Assembly (NCBI GenBank): GCA_964421565.1
Contig: CAYQXJ010000010.1
Span: 71,729-135,728 of the forward strand
Length of the DNA: 64,000 nucleotides
Reading direction: 5' to 3'
Source: CAYQXJ01 sp964421565
Lineage (GTDB): Bacteria; Planctomycetota; Brocadiia; SM23-32
How positions within the stretch are numbered: position 1 is the stretch's first letter; each line of letters starts with the position of its first letter. A model generated the notes under the pieces. The model had not been told where the DNA came from. It did no database searches and worked only from the letters and a program-made list of their open reading frames with translations. Position numbers and translations under genes: made by a program. Shown one piece after another: positions 16,921 to 24,869 of this stretch.

Positions 16921-18252
16921 ATGGCCGAACCCAAGAGAAGCGACCTGCGCCTGCGGGCAGAGCGGGCAGTGCTCGTGCAGGTGGTCACTCCGAGAGGAAA
17001 CTACAACCCGGACGAGACATTCCAAGAGTTGGAGAGTTTGGCGCGTACGGCCGGCGCGAATGTCGTCGGTCATCTGCGGCAGAAGCGCAGCAAGCACGAC
17101 CCTACCCATTACCTGGGCACAGGTAAGGTGCGCGAACTGAAAGCACTGGTGGCCTCCAGCGAGGCAGATGTGGTCATCTGCGACGACGAACTGAACCCCG
17201 CCCAGGTCAAACGGCTCGAGTCTGCGCTTGATACCAAGGTGGTAGATCGCAGTGAGGTCATTCTCGACATCTTCGCCGGTCACGCGCGAACCAACCAGGC
17301 TAAACTGCAGGTTGAGCTGGCCCAACTCGAATACGAGTTTCCTCGCCTCAAGCGCATGTGGACGCATCTGGACCGTACGGCGGGTGGCACTTTGGGCGGG
17401 CCGGCGGGGGGAGGCATAGGCGTGCGTGGACCCGGCGAGCGTCAGCTTGAGGTCGACCGCCGGTTAGTCCAGCGTCGCATATATGACCTGCGCCGGCGCC
17501 TGCAGAAGATTGAGGATCGTCGCCGCAACACGGTCGAAGCACGAAGCGGCCAGTTCCGTTCAGTGGCACTTGTCGGCTACACCAACGCGGGCAAGTCAAG
17601 CCTGATGAACGCTCTGACCGGCTCCCGGGTGGCAGTCCGCGATCGGCTGTTCGAGACTCTCGACACGCGCACGCGGGAATGGGAATTGCCGGACGGCCCC
17701 TCGGTATTGCTGAGTGATACGGTTGGCTTCATACGCAAGTTTCCCCACCATCTCGCGGCTTCATTCCACGCTACGCTCGAAGAGGCGCATGAGGCTGATC
17801 TGTTGCTCCATGTCATCGACGCATCTCGTCACGACAGCGAACAGGAAATCGAGGCAGTCAATGACGCTCTGCGGCAGATCGACTGCGACCAGAAGCCGAC
17901 GCTCTATGTACTGAACAAGATCGACCTGCTCGATGACCTTTCGGAGGTGCCCCTGCTGCGTGGATTAGTTGGGGACGTGGTCTGTACCAGCGTTGAGACT
18001 GGACGCGGCGTGGACGAGCTGACGCGCTTCGTGCAGCAGCGGTTCAACGCGGACTGCAGTGAGTTACGAGTGAGCACGGGCGCGGGAAATGGACGGCTGA
18101 TCGCCTTCTTGCACGAGAACGCCCAGGTGTTGCAGCAGTCTGTGGACGATACGACCATGCAGTTGCGCGTGCGCGTTGCGCCCGCGATGGTAGGCGTGAT
18201 CCGCCACATGGGCGGGCGCGTCGAAGCATTACCCGCCGGCACCGGGGCATAA
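16921..18252 (+). CDS. hflX: GTPase HflX, ribosome-rescue/splitting factor
   Basis: 443 residues, cytosolic. N-terminal HflX domain (LESLARTAGANVVGHLRQKR, GTGKVRELKALV), glycine-rich linker GGPAGGGIGVRGPGERQLE, then the GTPase domain: G1 GYTNAGKSSLMNALTG, G3 DTVGFIRKFPHHLAASFHATLEE and G4 NKID. HflX binds the 50S subunit and splits stalled ribosomes, often under heat stress. The ATG at 16921 begins the family N-terminus (MAEPKRSDLRL); a GTG six codons earlier has AGAGG nearer to it, so the exact start may be 16903. The open frame extends far upstream but overlaps the serpin gene antisense and is not coding. The TATAAT box at 16845 drives it. Confidence 0.95.
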   Translation: MAEPKRSDLRLRAERAVLVQVVTPRGNYNPDETFQELESLARTAGANVVGHLRQKRSKHDPTHYLGTGKVRELKALVASSEADVVICDDELNPAQVKRLESALDTKVVDRSEVILDIFAGHARTNQAKLQVELAQLEYEFPRLKRMWTHLDRTAGGTLGGPAGGGIGVRGPGERQLEVDRRLVQRRIYDLRRRLQKIEDRRRNTVEARSGQFRSVALVGYTNAGKSSLMNALTGSRVAVRDRLFETLDTRTREWELPDGPSVLLSDTVGFIRKFPHHLAASFHATLEEAHEADLLLHVIDASRHDSEQEIEAVNDALRQIDCDQKPTLYVLNKIDLLDDLSEVPLLRGLVGDVVCTSVETGRGVDELTRFVQQRFNADCSELRVSTGAGNGRLIAFLHENAQVLQQSVDDTTMQLRVRVAPAMVGVIRHMGGRVEALPAGTGA

Positions 18253-18345
18253 CTGTATGCGGACTGCGGTTCTATGTGCCTGGTAATCCCGCTGCTGCCG
18301 GACTGTACCCTTCCAGAGCCGGCTGACATATGACGCACAGCGATC

Positions 18346-19401
18346 ATGAACAGGCGCCTTGACATCGGGGTCCGCGCCACGTGCGCGGCTATCGTCATCT
18401 GCGGCCTCGTGCTCGCCCTCGCTGGCAGCGGGGAACGTCCGGCGGCGAGACTGCGCGTGATGGAGCGAAGGGGGCGCCCCGGGCGCTACGCGGCGCAGTT
18501 CGAGGCGATGAGCACCGACGTGTTGATGGAGATTGCCGCCACTGGGCCGGAGGCGGCACACCGGCTGCTGCACGCTGCTCGGGCCGAAATCGAGGGCTTG
18601 GCAAGCGTTCTGAGCGCGTACGATCCGCAAAGCGATGTCAGTCGGCTGAATACTGCTGGCAGTGCGCTGGTCGCTGAGCCCACGCGCGAAGTGATCGCAC
18701 GGGCGGTTGAGGTATCCGAGCTTACAGGGGGCGCTTTCGATGTCACGTACGCCCCTTTGCGTGAATTGTGGCGGGAAGCTGCCCGGCGGGGGAGCGTGCC
18801 ATCTGAACACGAGCTGGCAGAGGCTCGGGCTATGGTCGGCTACCGGAAGCTCGCGGGCGACGGGCGGTCAGTGCTCCTGAAGGGAAGGGGTATGCGCGTT
18901 GACCTGGGCGGTATCGCGAAGGGCTACATCATCGACCGAGCGGTGCACGCCCTGCAGGATGCCGGCGCATCGTCTGGACTGGTCGACATTGGGGGTGACC
19001 TGCGGTTCTTCGGCGAGCCCGCAGGGCGCCAGAAATGGCGCGTTCAGGTTCGCATGCCGCCTGGGCAGAAGGGTGCACTGGTCCTGCAAGTGCCTGCCTG
19101 TGCGGTTGCCACCAGCGGAGACCAAGCCAGGGGTTTTCGCGTTGGCGACGAATGGTACTCGCACATCATCGACCCCCGCACCGGAAAGCCGGTGCGGCAC
19201 GCGGCCAGTGTCACCGTGGTGGCGCCGGATGCGATGACGGCTGACGCCCTGGCTACGGCCCTTAGTGTTCTGGCGCCGCAGGAAGGCATGGGTCTGGTGG
19301 ATTCGCTCAGGGACGTGGAGTGTATGATATTGGAGCGCACGCCGGGTGGCCCGACAAGGCGCCTGACCTCAACCGGGTTCGCGGAGTTCATCGAGCACTG
19401 A
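18346..19401 (+). CDS. apbE: FAD:protein FMN transferase, ApbE family
   Basis: 351 residues with an N-terminal membrane/signal segment (residues 9-27). ApbE attaches FMN covalently to Thr/Ser of envelope flavoproteins (RnfG/D, NqrB/C, NosR and FMN_bind proteins), using FAD and Mg. Family motifs are VDLGGIAKGYIIDRA, GLVDIGGDLRFFG, HIIDPRTGKPV and DAMTADALATALSVL, the last with the metal-binding Asp. It is the first of four genes linked by 1-4 bp overlaps (apbE, an unknown, rnpA, yidD), so they are likely one transcript. No FMN_bind acceptor is next to it; an iron-sulfur redox protein lies at 45.7 kb. Acceptor unknown. Confidence 0.95.
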   Translation: MNRRLDIGVRATCAAIVICGLVLALAGSGERPAARLRVMERRGRPGRYAAQFEAMSTDVLMEIAATGPEAAHRLLHAARAEIEGLASVLSAYDPQSDVSRLNTAGSALVAEPTREVIARAVEVSELTGGAFDVTYAPLRELWREAARRGSVPSEHELAEARAMVGYRKLAGDGRSVLLKGRGMRVDLGGIAKGYIIDRAVHALQDAGASSGLVDIGGDLRFFGEPAGRQKWRVQVRMPPGQKGALVLQVPACAVATSGDQARGFRVGDEWYSHIIDPRTGKPVRHAASVTVVAPDAMTADALATALSVLAPQEGMGLVDSLRDVECMILERTPGGPTRRLTSTGFAEFIEH

Positions 19402-20084
19402 TGCCTTCTGAAGCTCAAACACACCTGCGCATTGGGGAGCTGAGATACCCCGTGCTACAGATGCATCCTGACGAGGGTACGCCGCAGTTGGCGAGCGCCG
19501 CTGTGGCGCGCTATCTGGGCCGCGAGCATCCCGCGCTGGCCGGTGCCGTAGAGGTAGAGCCCGGTATCGACGGTGTAGTGTTGCGCGCCCGGGGGGAGGC
19601 TCCAGAGGAGCTGCTGGGGGTGGCCCGATCCTTGCTCTGCCGCCAGCGCATAGAGCCCATCGGTGAGATCGAGGTCGACGTGCGCGAGTTCGAGATCGAG
19701 GTTACCGAGTTCCACGAGGCCACGGAGCTCAGCCCGCGGGAGCTGTTGCGCAGTGAGGTTCGCTACTTCCCCTTTCCTGAGTGCGAGTGGTTTGAGATTA
19801 GTAGTGGCGAGCTGGCATTCACCGAGCAGCAGGTCGTGTATGAGCCTGAGCTGGTGATTATGGAGGGTGTCGAGGCTCAGGAATCGGGACGACACATCAT
19901 CCCCTTGGCCCACATCTCCAGCGTCTACCGTGGGGAGTGGTGGGATGTGCCCTGCCTCATGATCGAATCGGGACAGTTTACGTGGCGCTACGGTTGGGCA
20001 GCAAGGCGAGGCGAGCCGGAGTTGGTATTCGATGTTGATGAATGGATTCTCTTGCTGCGCGAGCGGATGGGGGCGGAGCGATGA
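19401..20084 (+). CDS. Hypothetical protein between apbE and rnpA
   Basis: 227 residues, not recognised. The ATG overlaps the apbE stop by one base (TGATG) and its own TGA overlaps the rnpA start (ATGA), so it is translationally coupled on both sides. It is acidic, rich in Glu and aromatic residues, without signal peptide or membrane helix. The first third (GELRYPVLQMHPDEGTPQL) and the last third (HIISVYRGEWWDVP-like strand region, ending DEWILLLRERMGAER) look like two small alpha/beta or PH-like beta units joined by an Asp/Glu-rich segment at about residues 90-130. Expression with RNase P protein and YidD suggests a cytosolic role tied to translation or membrane insertion, which is inference only. 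Confidence 0.75.
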   Translation: MPSEAQTHLRIGELRYPVLQMHPDEGTPQLASAAVARYLGREHPALAGAVEVEPGIDGVVLRARGEAPEELLGVARSLLCRQRIEPIGEIEVDVREFEIEVTEFHEATELSPRELLRSEVRYFPFPECEWFEISSGELAFTEQQVVYEPELVIMEGVEAQESGRHIIPLAHISSVYRGEWWDVPCLMIESGQFTWRYGWAARRGEPELVFDVDEWILLLRERMGAER

Positions 20085-20434
20085 AGCAGTTCTCCCTGCC
20101 GCCGCAGGCGCGGGTGCGGCGCAAACGTGACTTCCTGCGGGCATACAAGCAGGGGCACCGCTACCGGATCGGGCCGCTCCGTTTCTGTGTGGTGGAACGC
20201 GAGCAACACAGTCGGCTCGGTCTCTCCGTGGGCAGGAAGGTGGGCGGCGCAGTTACCCGCAACCGTTGGAAGCGCGCGATTCGCGAAGCATTTCGGTTGA
20301 GCCATCATCTGCTGCGGCGCCCGCGCGACATCATCGTGTCCGTTGCGTGGGAGGCTGGCCCTGAGGAGGTTCGAGATGTGAGCCCGGCCTTCCGGGAGCT
20401 TGTGAACCGGCTCAATTCGGAGGGCGATAGATGA
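20081..20434 (+). CDS. rnpA: Ribonuclease P protein component
   Basis: 117 residues, basic. RnpA binds RNase P RNA and helps remove 5' leaders of tRNA precursors. The N-terminal RKRDFLRAYKQGHRY and the RNR motif in VGGAVTRNRWKRAIREAFR are diagnostic. The ATG at 20081 overlaps the preceding stop by 4 bp (ATGA), and its own stop overlaps yidD by 4 bp (ATGA). In most bacteria it follows rpmH, which is absent here; instead apbE and an unknown gene precede it. Confidence 0.95.
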   Translation: MKQFSLPPQARVRRKRDFLRAYKQGHRYRIGPLRFCVVEREQHSRLGLSVGRKVGGAVTRNRWKRAIREAFRLSHHLLRRPRDIIVSVAWEAGPEEVRDVSPAFRELVNRLNSEGDR

Positions 20435-20670
20435 GATCTCTCCGCATGCTGAACAGGGCGCTTGGCGGCCTTGCCATCGCCATCGTGCGCGCCTATCAGC
20501 GGCTCCTCTCGCCCATTATGCCGCCCGTCTGCCGGTTCCGACCCACGTGCAGCCAGTACATGGTACAGGCGATCCGTAAGAAGGGATTCATCAAGGGATT
20601 TGCACTGGGTTTCTGGCGTCTGTTGCGCTGCAACCCCTTTGGGCGAGGCGGTTACGACCCGGTGCCTTGA
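20431..20670 (+). CDS. yidD: Membrane protein insertion efficiency factor YidD
   Basis: 79 residues. YidD is a small inner-face membrane-associated protein that aids YidC-dependent insertion. The motif PPVCRFRPTCSQYMVQAI with three conserved Cys-region residues, KKGFIKGFALGFWRLLRCNPFGRGGYDPVP, is characteristic. Start overlaps the rnpA stop (ATGA). The usual next gene, yidC, is missing; the 3' end instead overlaps by 19 bp the end of a convergent HEAT-repeat gene. Confidence 0.95.
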   Translation: MRSLRMLNRALGGLAIAIVRAYQRLLSPIMPPVCRFRPTCSQYMVQAIRKKGFIKGFALGFWRLLRCNPFGRGGYDPVP

Positions 20671-22688
20671 GCTGGCTCTGCTTCAGCCAAATCCGATCGC
20701 TGTTGGGCGCGGCGAATGTAGAAAAGCACGTCCTCGTGACGACGGACCAGAGCAGCGATTATGGGTTTGCGGCGGTGGTAGCGTGGCAACGTGGCATTGG
20801 CGCGCAGCTTGGCCAGGAAGGCCATCTCGGCGCGCGCCGCCTCGGCCAGTAAATCCTGTGCCTGAGGGCCTGTGATACGGCCCAGCGCGATCGCTGCCGT
20901 CCAGCGCACGAAGTCGGGGTACTCGAACACTTCCAGCCGCTTCTGAGCGGCGGCAACGGCTTCGGGGTCGGGGTTCTGCCAGTCCTGCAGATCCAGCTCC
21001 TCGCTTGGAACGCCGTTCTCGTCGATTGTGATCATCGGAGCGGCCAGTTCGGCCTCAGTCCCCTCGGCGGCCTGCCCGGCAGGCGTTCGCCTTTCCAGCA
21101 CGTACCTGCCGAGCTGTGCCGCGACATCTGGGACGCGCAGTTCGCCCATCGTCTTTGCCGCTGCCCAGATGATCGTCGGGCTGGCATCCTTTCTCTGAAT
21201 GCGTTCTTTCAAGTAACTCACCACAAACTCGCCGGACTGTGTGAGCGCCGCCTGCGCGCTGATGCGCAGACTGGTCAGGTCACGCAGTTGGGACTCTGTG
21301 ATGCCCTCCTTTGCCGTCTCTTCCTCGTAGTGGTCCAGGGCGTCGAGCAGGAACTGTACACCGTTCTCCTGCTGAAACTGGCACAGCGCGATGGCGGCGC
21401 CGATCTGCACTCGCTGGTCCACCCTGGGGTCGGGCAGCAGACTCGAAAGCTGTGTGATGATGTTCTGGCGCGTCGTCTGGCCTGCGCGCGCCGAGCGCGC
21501 GGCAACGCCCAGGGCTCGTGCAGCGGACACCCGCCACGAGCTTTCCAGCCGCGTGTCGTCCATGTCCGAGATCAGCTTCTGCACGCTCTGCTCATCAGCC
21601 ATGTTGCCCAGAGCCATCAGGATGTCACTGGCGCGTCGCGTGTCGAGAATGCGGCCGAGCTCGTAGATCAAGCTCTCCCGCACGAGTTCGAGGGCAGTCT
21701 GGGCAGGCTGGTTCTGCGGGTGTTCGCCTACGTACCCGATAAGGGGCTCTGCAATCTGGTCGCGGAGTCCGTCCACTGTCCGTTCCCGTTTCTCGCCCGG
21801 TTTCACGCCGTAAACCACGCCCATGGCCGCCTGGCGCACATCTTTCGCTTCGGCGGTCAGCGCGTTGAGCATGTGCTGTTCCAGTTCTCGGTCGGGGGCC
21901 GCCTCGTAGAGCACTCGGGCGGCGTAGACGGCATCGGCCCCGCCAGCGGAATACAGCCGGCGCAACGCCTGCAGGTCGGTCGGCTCCGCCTTTCCTGCCA
22001 GGGCCGCCTTGGCGCGATCGAAGGTCTTCTGCTCCAGCCCGTAGACGCTGGTCATCGCCGCGCCGCGCACCTCCAGGTCCTGCGCATCCAGCTTGTCTAT
22101 GAGCAGACGGGCCGTGGCCAGCTCCGGCTCCATGGCGTACAGCCTGCGAGCGGCGTAGACGGACTTCACCCCCTCGCTGCTCTCGTATGCATCACGCAGC
22201 ACCCGGGTTGCGTCGTCGTACTGCATCTCGGCCAGCCCCTGCGCAGCGAGCCTTACTGCCTCCGGATTCTCAAGCTCCAGAGCCTGCGAAAGCAGTTCGA
22301 CGCTCCTTTCTTTCCAGACTTGTGAGAGCGCGCTTAGGCTCTTGACGGCCTGCACTTGCACTGCCGCAGCCGGGTCATTCAGCATTTCGCCGACGAGCGT
22401 AACGGACTGCATCCGACGCACTTTGGCCAGCACCTCCAGGGCGCCTGTGCGGATCTGTAAGGTCTCGCTATGGAGGGCGGCCCGGATCGCATCCTGCGCT
22501 TCTCTCTGCTTGCGGGTAAGCTCCTCAATGGCTCGGCGTCGCTTCTCCGCCTTCGGGTGGGCCATCATCCTCACGAAGTACTCGGGTTCCTTCTCGCCGC
22601 CGCACCCGAGCAGAGCGGGGACGCCGGCAAACATCATTGCGCAGAGCAACAGGGGTGCGCGGAAGGCGCTTCGGCGGGGTGACTTCAT
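20652..22688 (-). CDS. HEAT-repeat lipoprotein
   Basis: 678 residues. Signal peptide with lipobox-like ALLGCGG predicts a lipid-anchored envelope protein. The body is alpha-helical with many HEAT/PBS-lyase-type repeats: units such as VQVQAVKSLSALSQ, EAVRLAAQGLAEMQYDDA, LEVRGAAMTSVYGLE, DVRQAAMGVVYGV and PDVAAQLGRYVL recur about every 30-40 residues. HEAT solenoids bind other proteins; no enzyme motif is seen, and the partner is unknown. The ATG at 22688 is preceded by GGAGACG and is chosen over one 16 codons upstream because the signal peptide begins here. The last 19 bp overlap the 3' end of yidD tail to tail. A promoter with an internal palindrome lies at 22756-22785. Confidence 0.82.
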   Translation of the reverse strand: MKSPRRSAFRAPLLLCAMMFAGVPALLGCGGEKEPEYFVRMMAHPKAEKRRRAIEELTRKQREAQDAIRAALHSETLQIRTGALEVLAKVRRMQSVTLVGEMLNDPAAAVQVQAVKSLSALSQVWKERSVELLSQALELENPEAVRLAAQGLAEMQYDDATRVLRDAYESSEGVKSVYAARRLYAMEPELATARLLIDKLDAQDLEVRGAAMTSVYGLEQKTFDRAKAALAGKAEPTDLQALRRLYSAGGADAVYAARVLYEAAPDRELEQHMLNALTAEAKDVRQAAMGVVYGVKPGEKRERTVDGLRDQIAEPLIGYVGEHPQNQPAQTALELVRESLIYELGRILDTRRASDILMALGNMADEQSVQKLISDMDDTRLESSWRVSAARALGVAARSARAGQTTRQNIITQLSSLLPDPRVDQRVQIGAAIALCQFQQENGVQFLLDALDHYEEETAKEGITESQLRDLTSLRISAQAALTQSGEFVVSYLKERIQRKDASPTIIWAAAKTMGELRVPDVAAQLGRYVLERRTPAGQAAEGTEAELAAPMITIDENGVPSEELDLQDWQNPDPEAVAAAQKRLEVFEYPDFVRWTAAIALGRITGPQAQDLLAEAARAEMAFLAKLRANATLPRYHRRKPIIAALVRRHEDVLFYIRRAQQRSDLAEAEPAQGTGS

Positions 22689-22755
22689 CGTCTCCGGATC
22701 CTCAAGACGCAGGGGCATTTGGCCTGGGGCGTGCAAGAAAAATCCACCACCTGTT

Positions 22756-22785
22756 ACCTTAGTCGCGCTTTGCGCGAACTGTCAA
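22756..22785 (-). promoter_or_regulatory. Promoter of the HEAT-repeat gene
   Basis: Minus strand TTGACA (22785-22780) and TAAGGT (22761-22756) with an 18-nt spacer, about 68 nt before the ATG at 22688. The -35 is perfect and the -10 poor, as in regulated promoters. Confidence 0.45.
22763..22777. promoter_or_regulatory. Palindrome inside the promoter spacer, possible operator
   Basis: TCGCGC-TTT-GCGCGA is a perfect 6-bp inverted repeat lying between the -35 and -10 boxes of the HEAT-gene promoter. A repressor bound here would block RNA polymerase. No regulator gene is next to it. Confidence 0.35.
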
Positions 22786-22821
22786 GTGACGGGCATGGCT
22801 CGCCGGAGGGTGTAGAGGTAC

Positions 22822-22852
22822 AAAAAGGGGGAGCGCCGTGGCGGGCGCTCCC
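22822..22852 (-). terminator. Rho-independent terminator after the coiled-coil gene
   Basis: GGGAGCGCC (22829-22837) pairs perfectly with GGCGCTCCC (22844-22852), loop of 6 nt. On the minus strand the stem is followed by CC and five T. It lies 27 nt after the stop of the 22879 gene and separates it from the HEAT gene. Confidence 0.8.
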
Positions 22853-22878
22853 GGTGGTAGAGTGTAGGTGGCGTCCGG

Positions 22879-23358
22879 TCAGTGCACGACCGGGTCGCCG
22901 TCCTCGGGCGGGGGAGGCGGTTCATCCGGGTCTGCAGGATCTTCCGGGTTCTCCGGCTCATCCCCTTCCGAATCATCGCCCAGCCATGCCGCGAGCTTTT
23001 CGCTGAACTTACGCTCTATTTCCTCGCGCCGTTTGGCCAGCTTCTCGAGCTGCTGGTCGAGTCGCTCCAGTTCCCGTGCGATCCTGGCTTCGATCTTGGC
23101 GGCCTTGCTGGGATCGCCGAAGAGCAAGCACTCCTCGAAACGCTCTTCGAGCTTTGCGATCTTTCTCTCGCACCTCTCCAACAGTCGGCACTCTTGCCGA
23201 TCGATAGCCGCCAGAATGCGCTCCTGAGCCTGTAGCAGGCCCTGGGGGAACCAGTCGCCTTCGCGGAAGCCGGCGCTGGCGACTCGCACCGGCATGAGGA
23301 TCGCTACCAGTAGTGTAACGCCAAGGATGGCTGAGTGTCTGTGTTTCACCAAGTTCAT
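22879..23358 (-). CDS. Exported coiled-coil protein with acidic proline-rich tail
   Basis: 159 residues, family not recognised. Signal peptide at about residues 8-29 (ILGVTLLVAILMPVRVASA). Residues 40-125 form one strongly charged helix with heptad character (ARELERLDQQLEKLAKRRE), and include two Cys (CRLLERC) that could form a disulfide. The last 30 residues are Asp/Glu/Pro repeats ending PPPPPEDGDPVVH. A periplasmic spacer or chaperone-like role is possible. The ATG at 23358 touches the GGAG site, so the true start may be the TTG or GTG two to three codons later. A terminator follows, so the gene is monocistronic. Confidence 0.65.
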   Translation of the reverse strand: MNLVKHRHSAILGVTLLVAILMPVRVASAGFREGDWFPQGLLQAQERILAAIDRQECRLLERCERKIAKLEERFEECLLFGDPSKAAKIEARIARELERLDQQLEKLAKRREEIERKFSEKLAAWLGDDSEGDEPENPEDPADPDEPPPPPEDGDPVVH

Positions 23359-23672
23359 CTCCGGTTACCGTGCGTTCGAACAGCGCCCCGGCTGTGATGA
23401 CCGAGCAGGTGGAGGGCGCTGCACTGCCGATCGGGGGTCTGATTCGTGCCTCGGGCCTCACCTCCCTTCGGCTCGCCGAGCGTAGAAGTTTCCTCCGCCG
23501 CCGCGTTGTGGCCCTGCGTAGCGTCGCAAGTGGGACGCAGACCCACAGGGGGCGGCACACCAGTCTCAAAGTGCGACGGAGTGGTTAGCAGCAAATCCGG
23601 TGCCCGGAGTAGCTTCTGAGGGAGCACCGGTCACTGTTTGTGTGAGCGGACTCGGCGTTGCTGGGGCTCACT
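23359..23672. other. Gene-free 314 bp
   Basis: Upstream of the coiled-coil gene and downstream of the isomerase gene, both on the minus strand, so it should hold the former's promoter, which I could not place with confidence. It contains an inverted repeat CCGGTGC (23597-23603) / GCACCGG (23624-23630) with a 20-nt loop. No convincing ORF or known RNA motif was seen. Confidence 0.4.
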
Positions 23673-24662
23673 TCAGTCGTCGAATGCGGCGTCGAAGGCA
23701 ACGGCGCTCGGCGGGAAGTCCACCTGCCGCACGAAGGCGCAGGCTTCCTCCCCCCCGTGCTCGCGATCCATACCGCTGTCCTCCCACTCCACGCTCAGGG
23801 GGCCGTCATAGCCGATGCGGTTCAGCTCGCGCATGATCGATTCGAAGTCCACATCGCCATGCCCCAGGCTGCGGAAGTCCCAGCCCCGGTCCGCCTCGCC
23901 GAAGTTCAGGTAGCTGCTCAGTATGCCCTCGCGTCCGTTAAGCGTCACCGCGCAGTCCTTCATGTGCACGTGATAGATGCGGTCCGGGAAGGTGCGGATG
24001 AAGACCGCCGGATCGCAGCCCTGCCACAACAGGTGACTGGGGTCGTAATTGAAGCCGAACTCCGGCCGGTTGTTCAGCGCGTCCAGCGTGCGCTCGGCGC
24101 TCACGGTGTCGAAGGCGATCTCCGTGGGATGCACTTCAAGAGCGAACTTGACCCCGCACTCCTGGTAGACGTCGAGGATGGGGTTGAACCGTTCGGCCAG
24201 CAGCTTGAAGCCGTCCTCGATCTGCGAGGGCTTGACCGGTGGGAAGCTGTAGATGAGCTGCCAGATGGGGCTGCCCGTGAAGCCGGGGACGGCCTCGACG
24301 CCCATGTTCTTAGCCGCGTATGCGCAGGCGGTGACCACGTCGATGGCCCACTGGCGCATCTTCTCGTGGTCGCCGGCAATGTCCTCCGGCACGAAGTCGT
24401 TGTGGCGTGCATCCAGATTATCGAGGATGAGCTGGCCAGCCAGATGGGTGCTGAATGCCCAGCATTGGAGGCCGAACTCCTCCAGCAGCGCCTTGCGCTC
24501 GTTGCAGTAGTCCACGCTTTCGGCGGCCTTCAGAGGATCGAAGTGATCGCCCCAACAGGCCAGTTCCAGCCCATCGTAACCCCACTCGCTCGCCATCTCT
24601 GCCAGTTCGCGCAGGGGCATATCCGCCCACTGTCCCGTAAACAGCGTCACCGGTCGTGCCAT
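23673..24662 (-). CDS. Sugar phosphate isomerase/epimerase (xylose isomerase-like TIM barrel)
   Basis: 329 residues, cytosolic, AP-endonuclease-2/xylose-isomerase-like barrel. Motifs with likely metal ligands are GYDGLELACWGDHFDP, ALEVHPTE, NYDPSHLLWQGCDP, RIYHVHMKD and GPLSVEWED. Such enzymes interconvert ketoses or inositol derivatives with a divalent metal. The ATG at 24662 has GGGAG upstream and begins the usual ARPVTLFTGQWADMPL strand; 29 extra upstream codons are not family-like. It lies 207 nt after the FGGY kinase on the same strand and may have its own promoter. Together with the kinase and the polyol dehydrogenase at 29.5 kb it suggests polyol/ketose breakdown. Substrate unknown. 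Confidence 0.88.
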   Translation of the reverse strand: MARPVTLFTGQWADMPLRELAEMASEWGYDGLELACWGDHFDPLKAAESVDYCNERKALLEEFGLQCWAFSTHLAGQLILDNLDARHNDFVPEDIAGDHEKMRQWAIDVVTACAYAAKNMGVEAVPGFTGSPIWQLIYSFPPVKPSQIEDGFKLLAERFNPILDVYQECGVKFALEVHPTEIAFDTVSAERTLDALNNRPEFGFNYDPSHLLWQGCDPAVFIRTFPDRIYHVHMKDCAVTLNGREGILSSYLNFGEADRGWDFRSLGHGDVDFESIMRELNRIGYDGPLSVEWEDSGMDREHGGEEACAFVRQVDFPPSAVAFDAAFDD

Positions 24663-24869
24663 GATCCGTCTCCCGTTGGGGTGAAATGGCTTGCGGGCGC
24701 GCGTCCGCCCAGTGAGCATCCTTTTAGCGCAGAAGTGACGGGGATGCAAGCCGCGCTGCCCGTCGCCCTTTCATCGTGCCCAACATCTTGCTCAGGTTCC
24801 GAGGCAGGGGGCGGGAGGGTATGGCAACGGACGGATGCGAGCCCAGGGAAGGGCACGCGAAGAGGCGGG

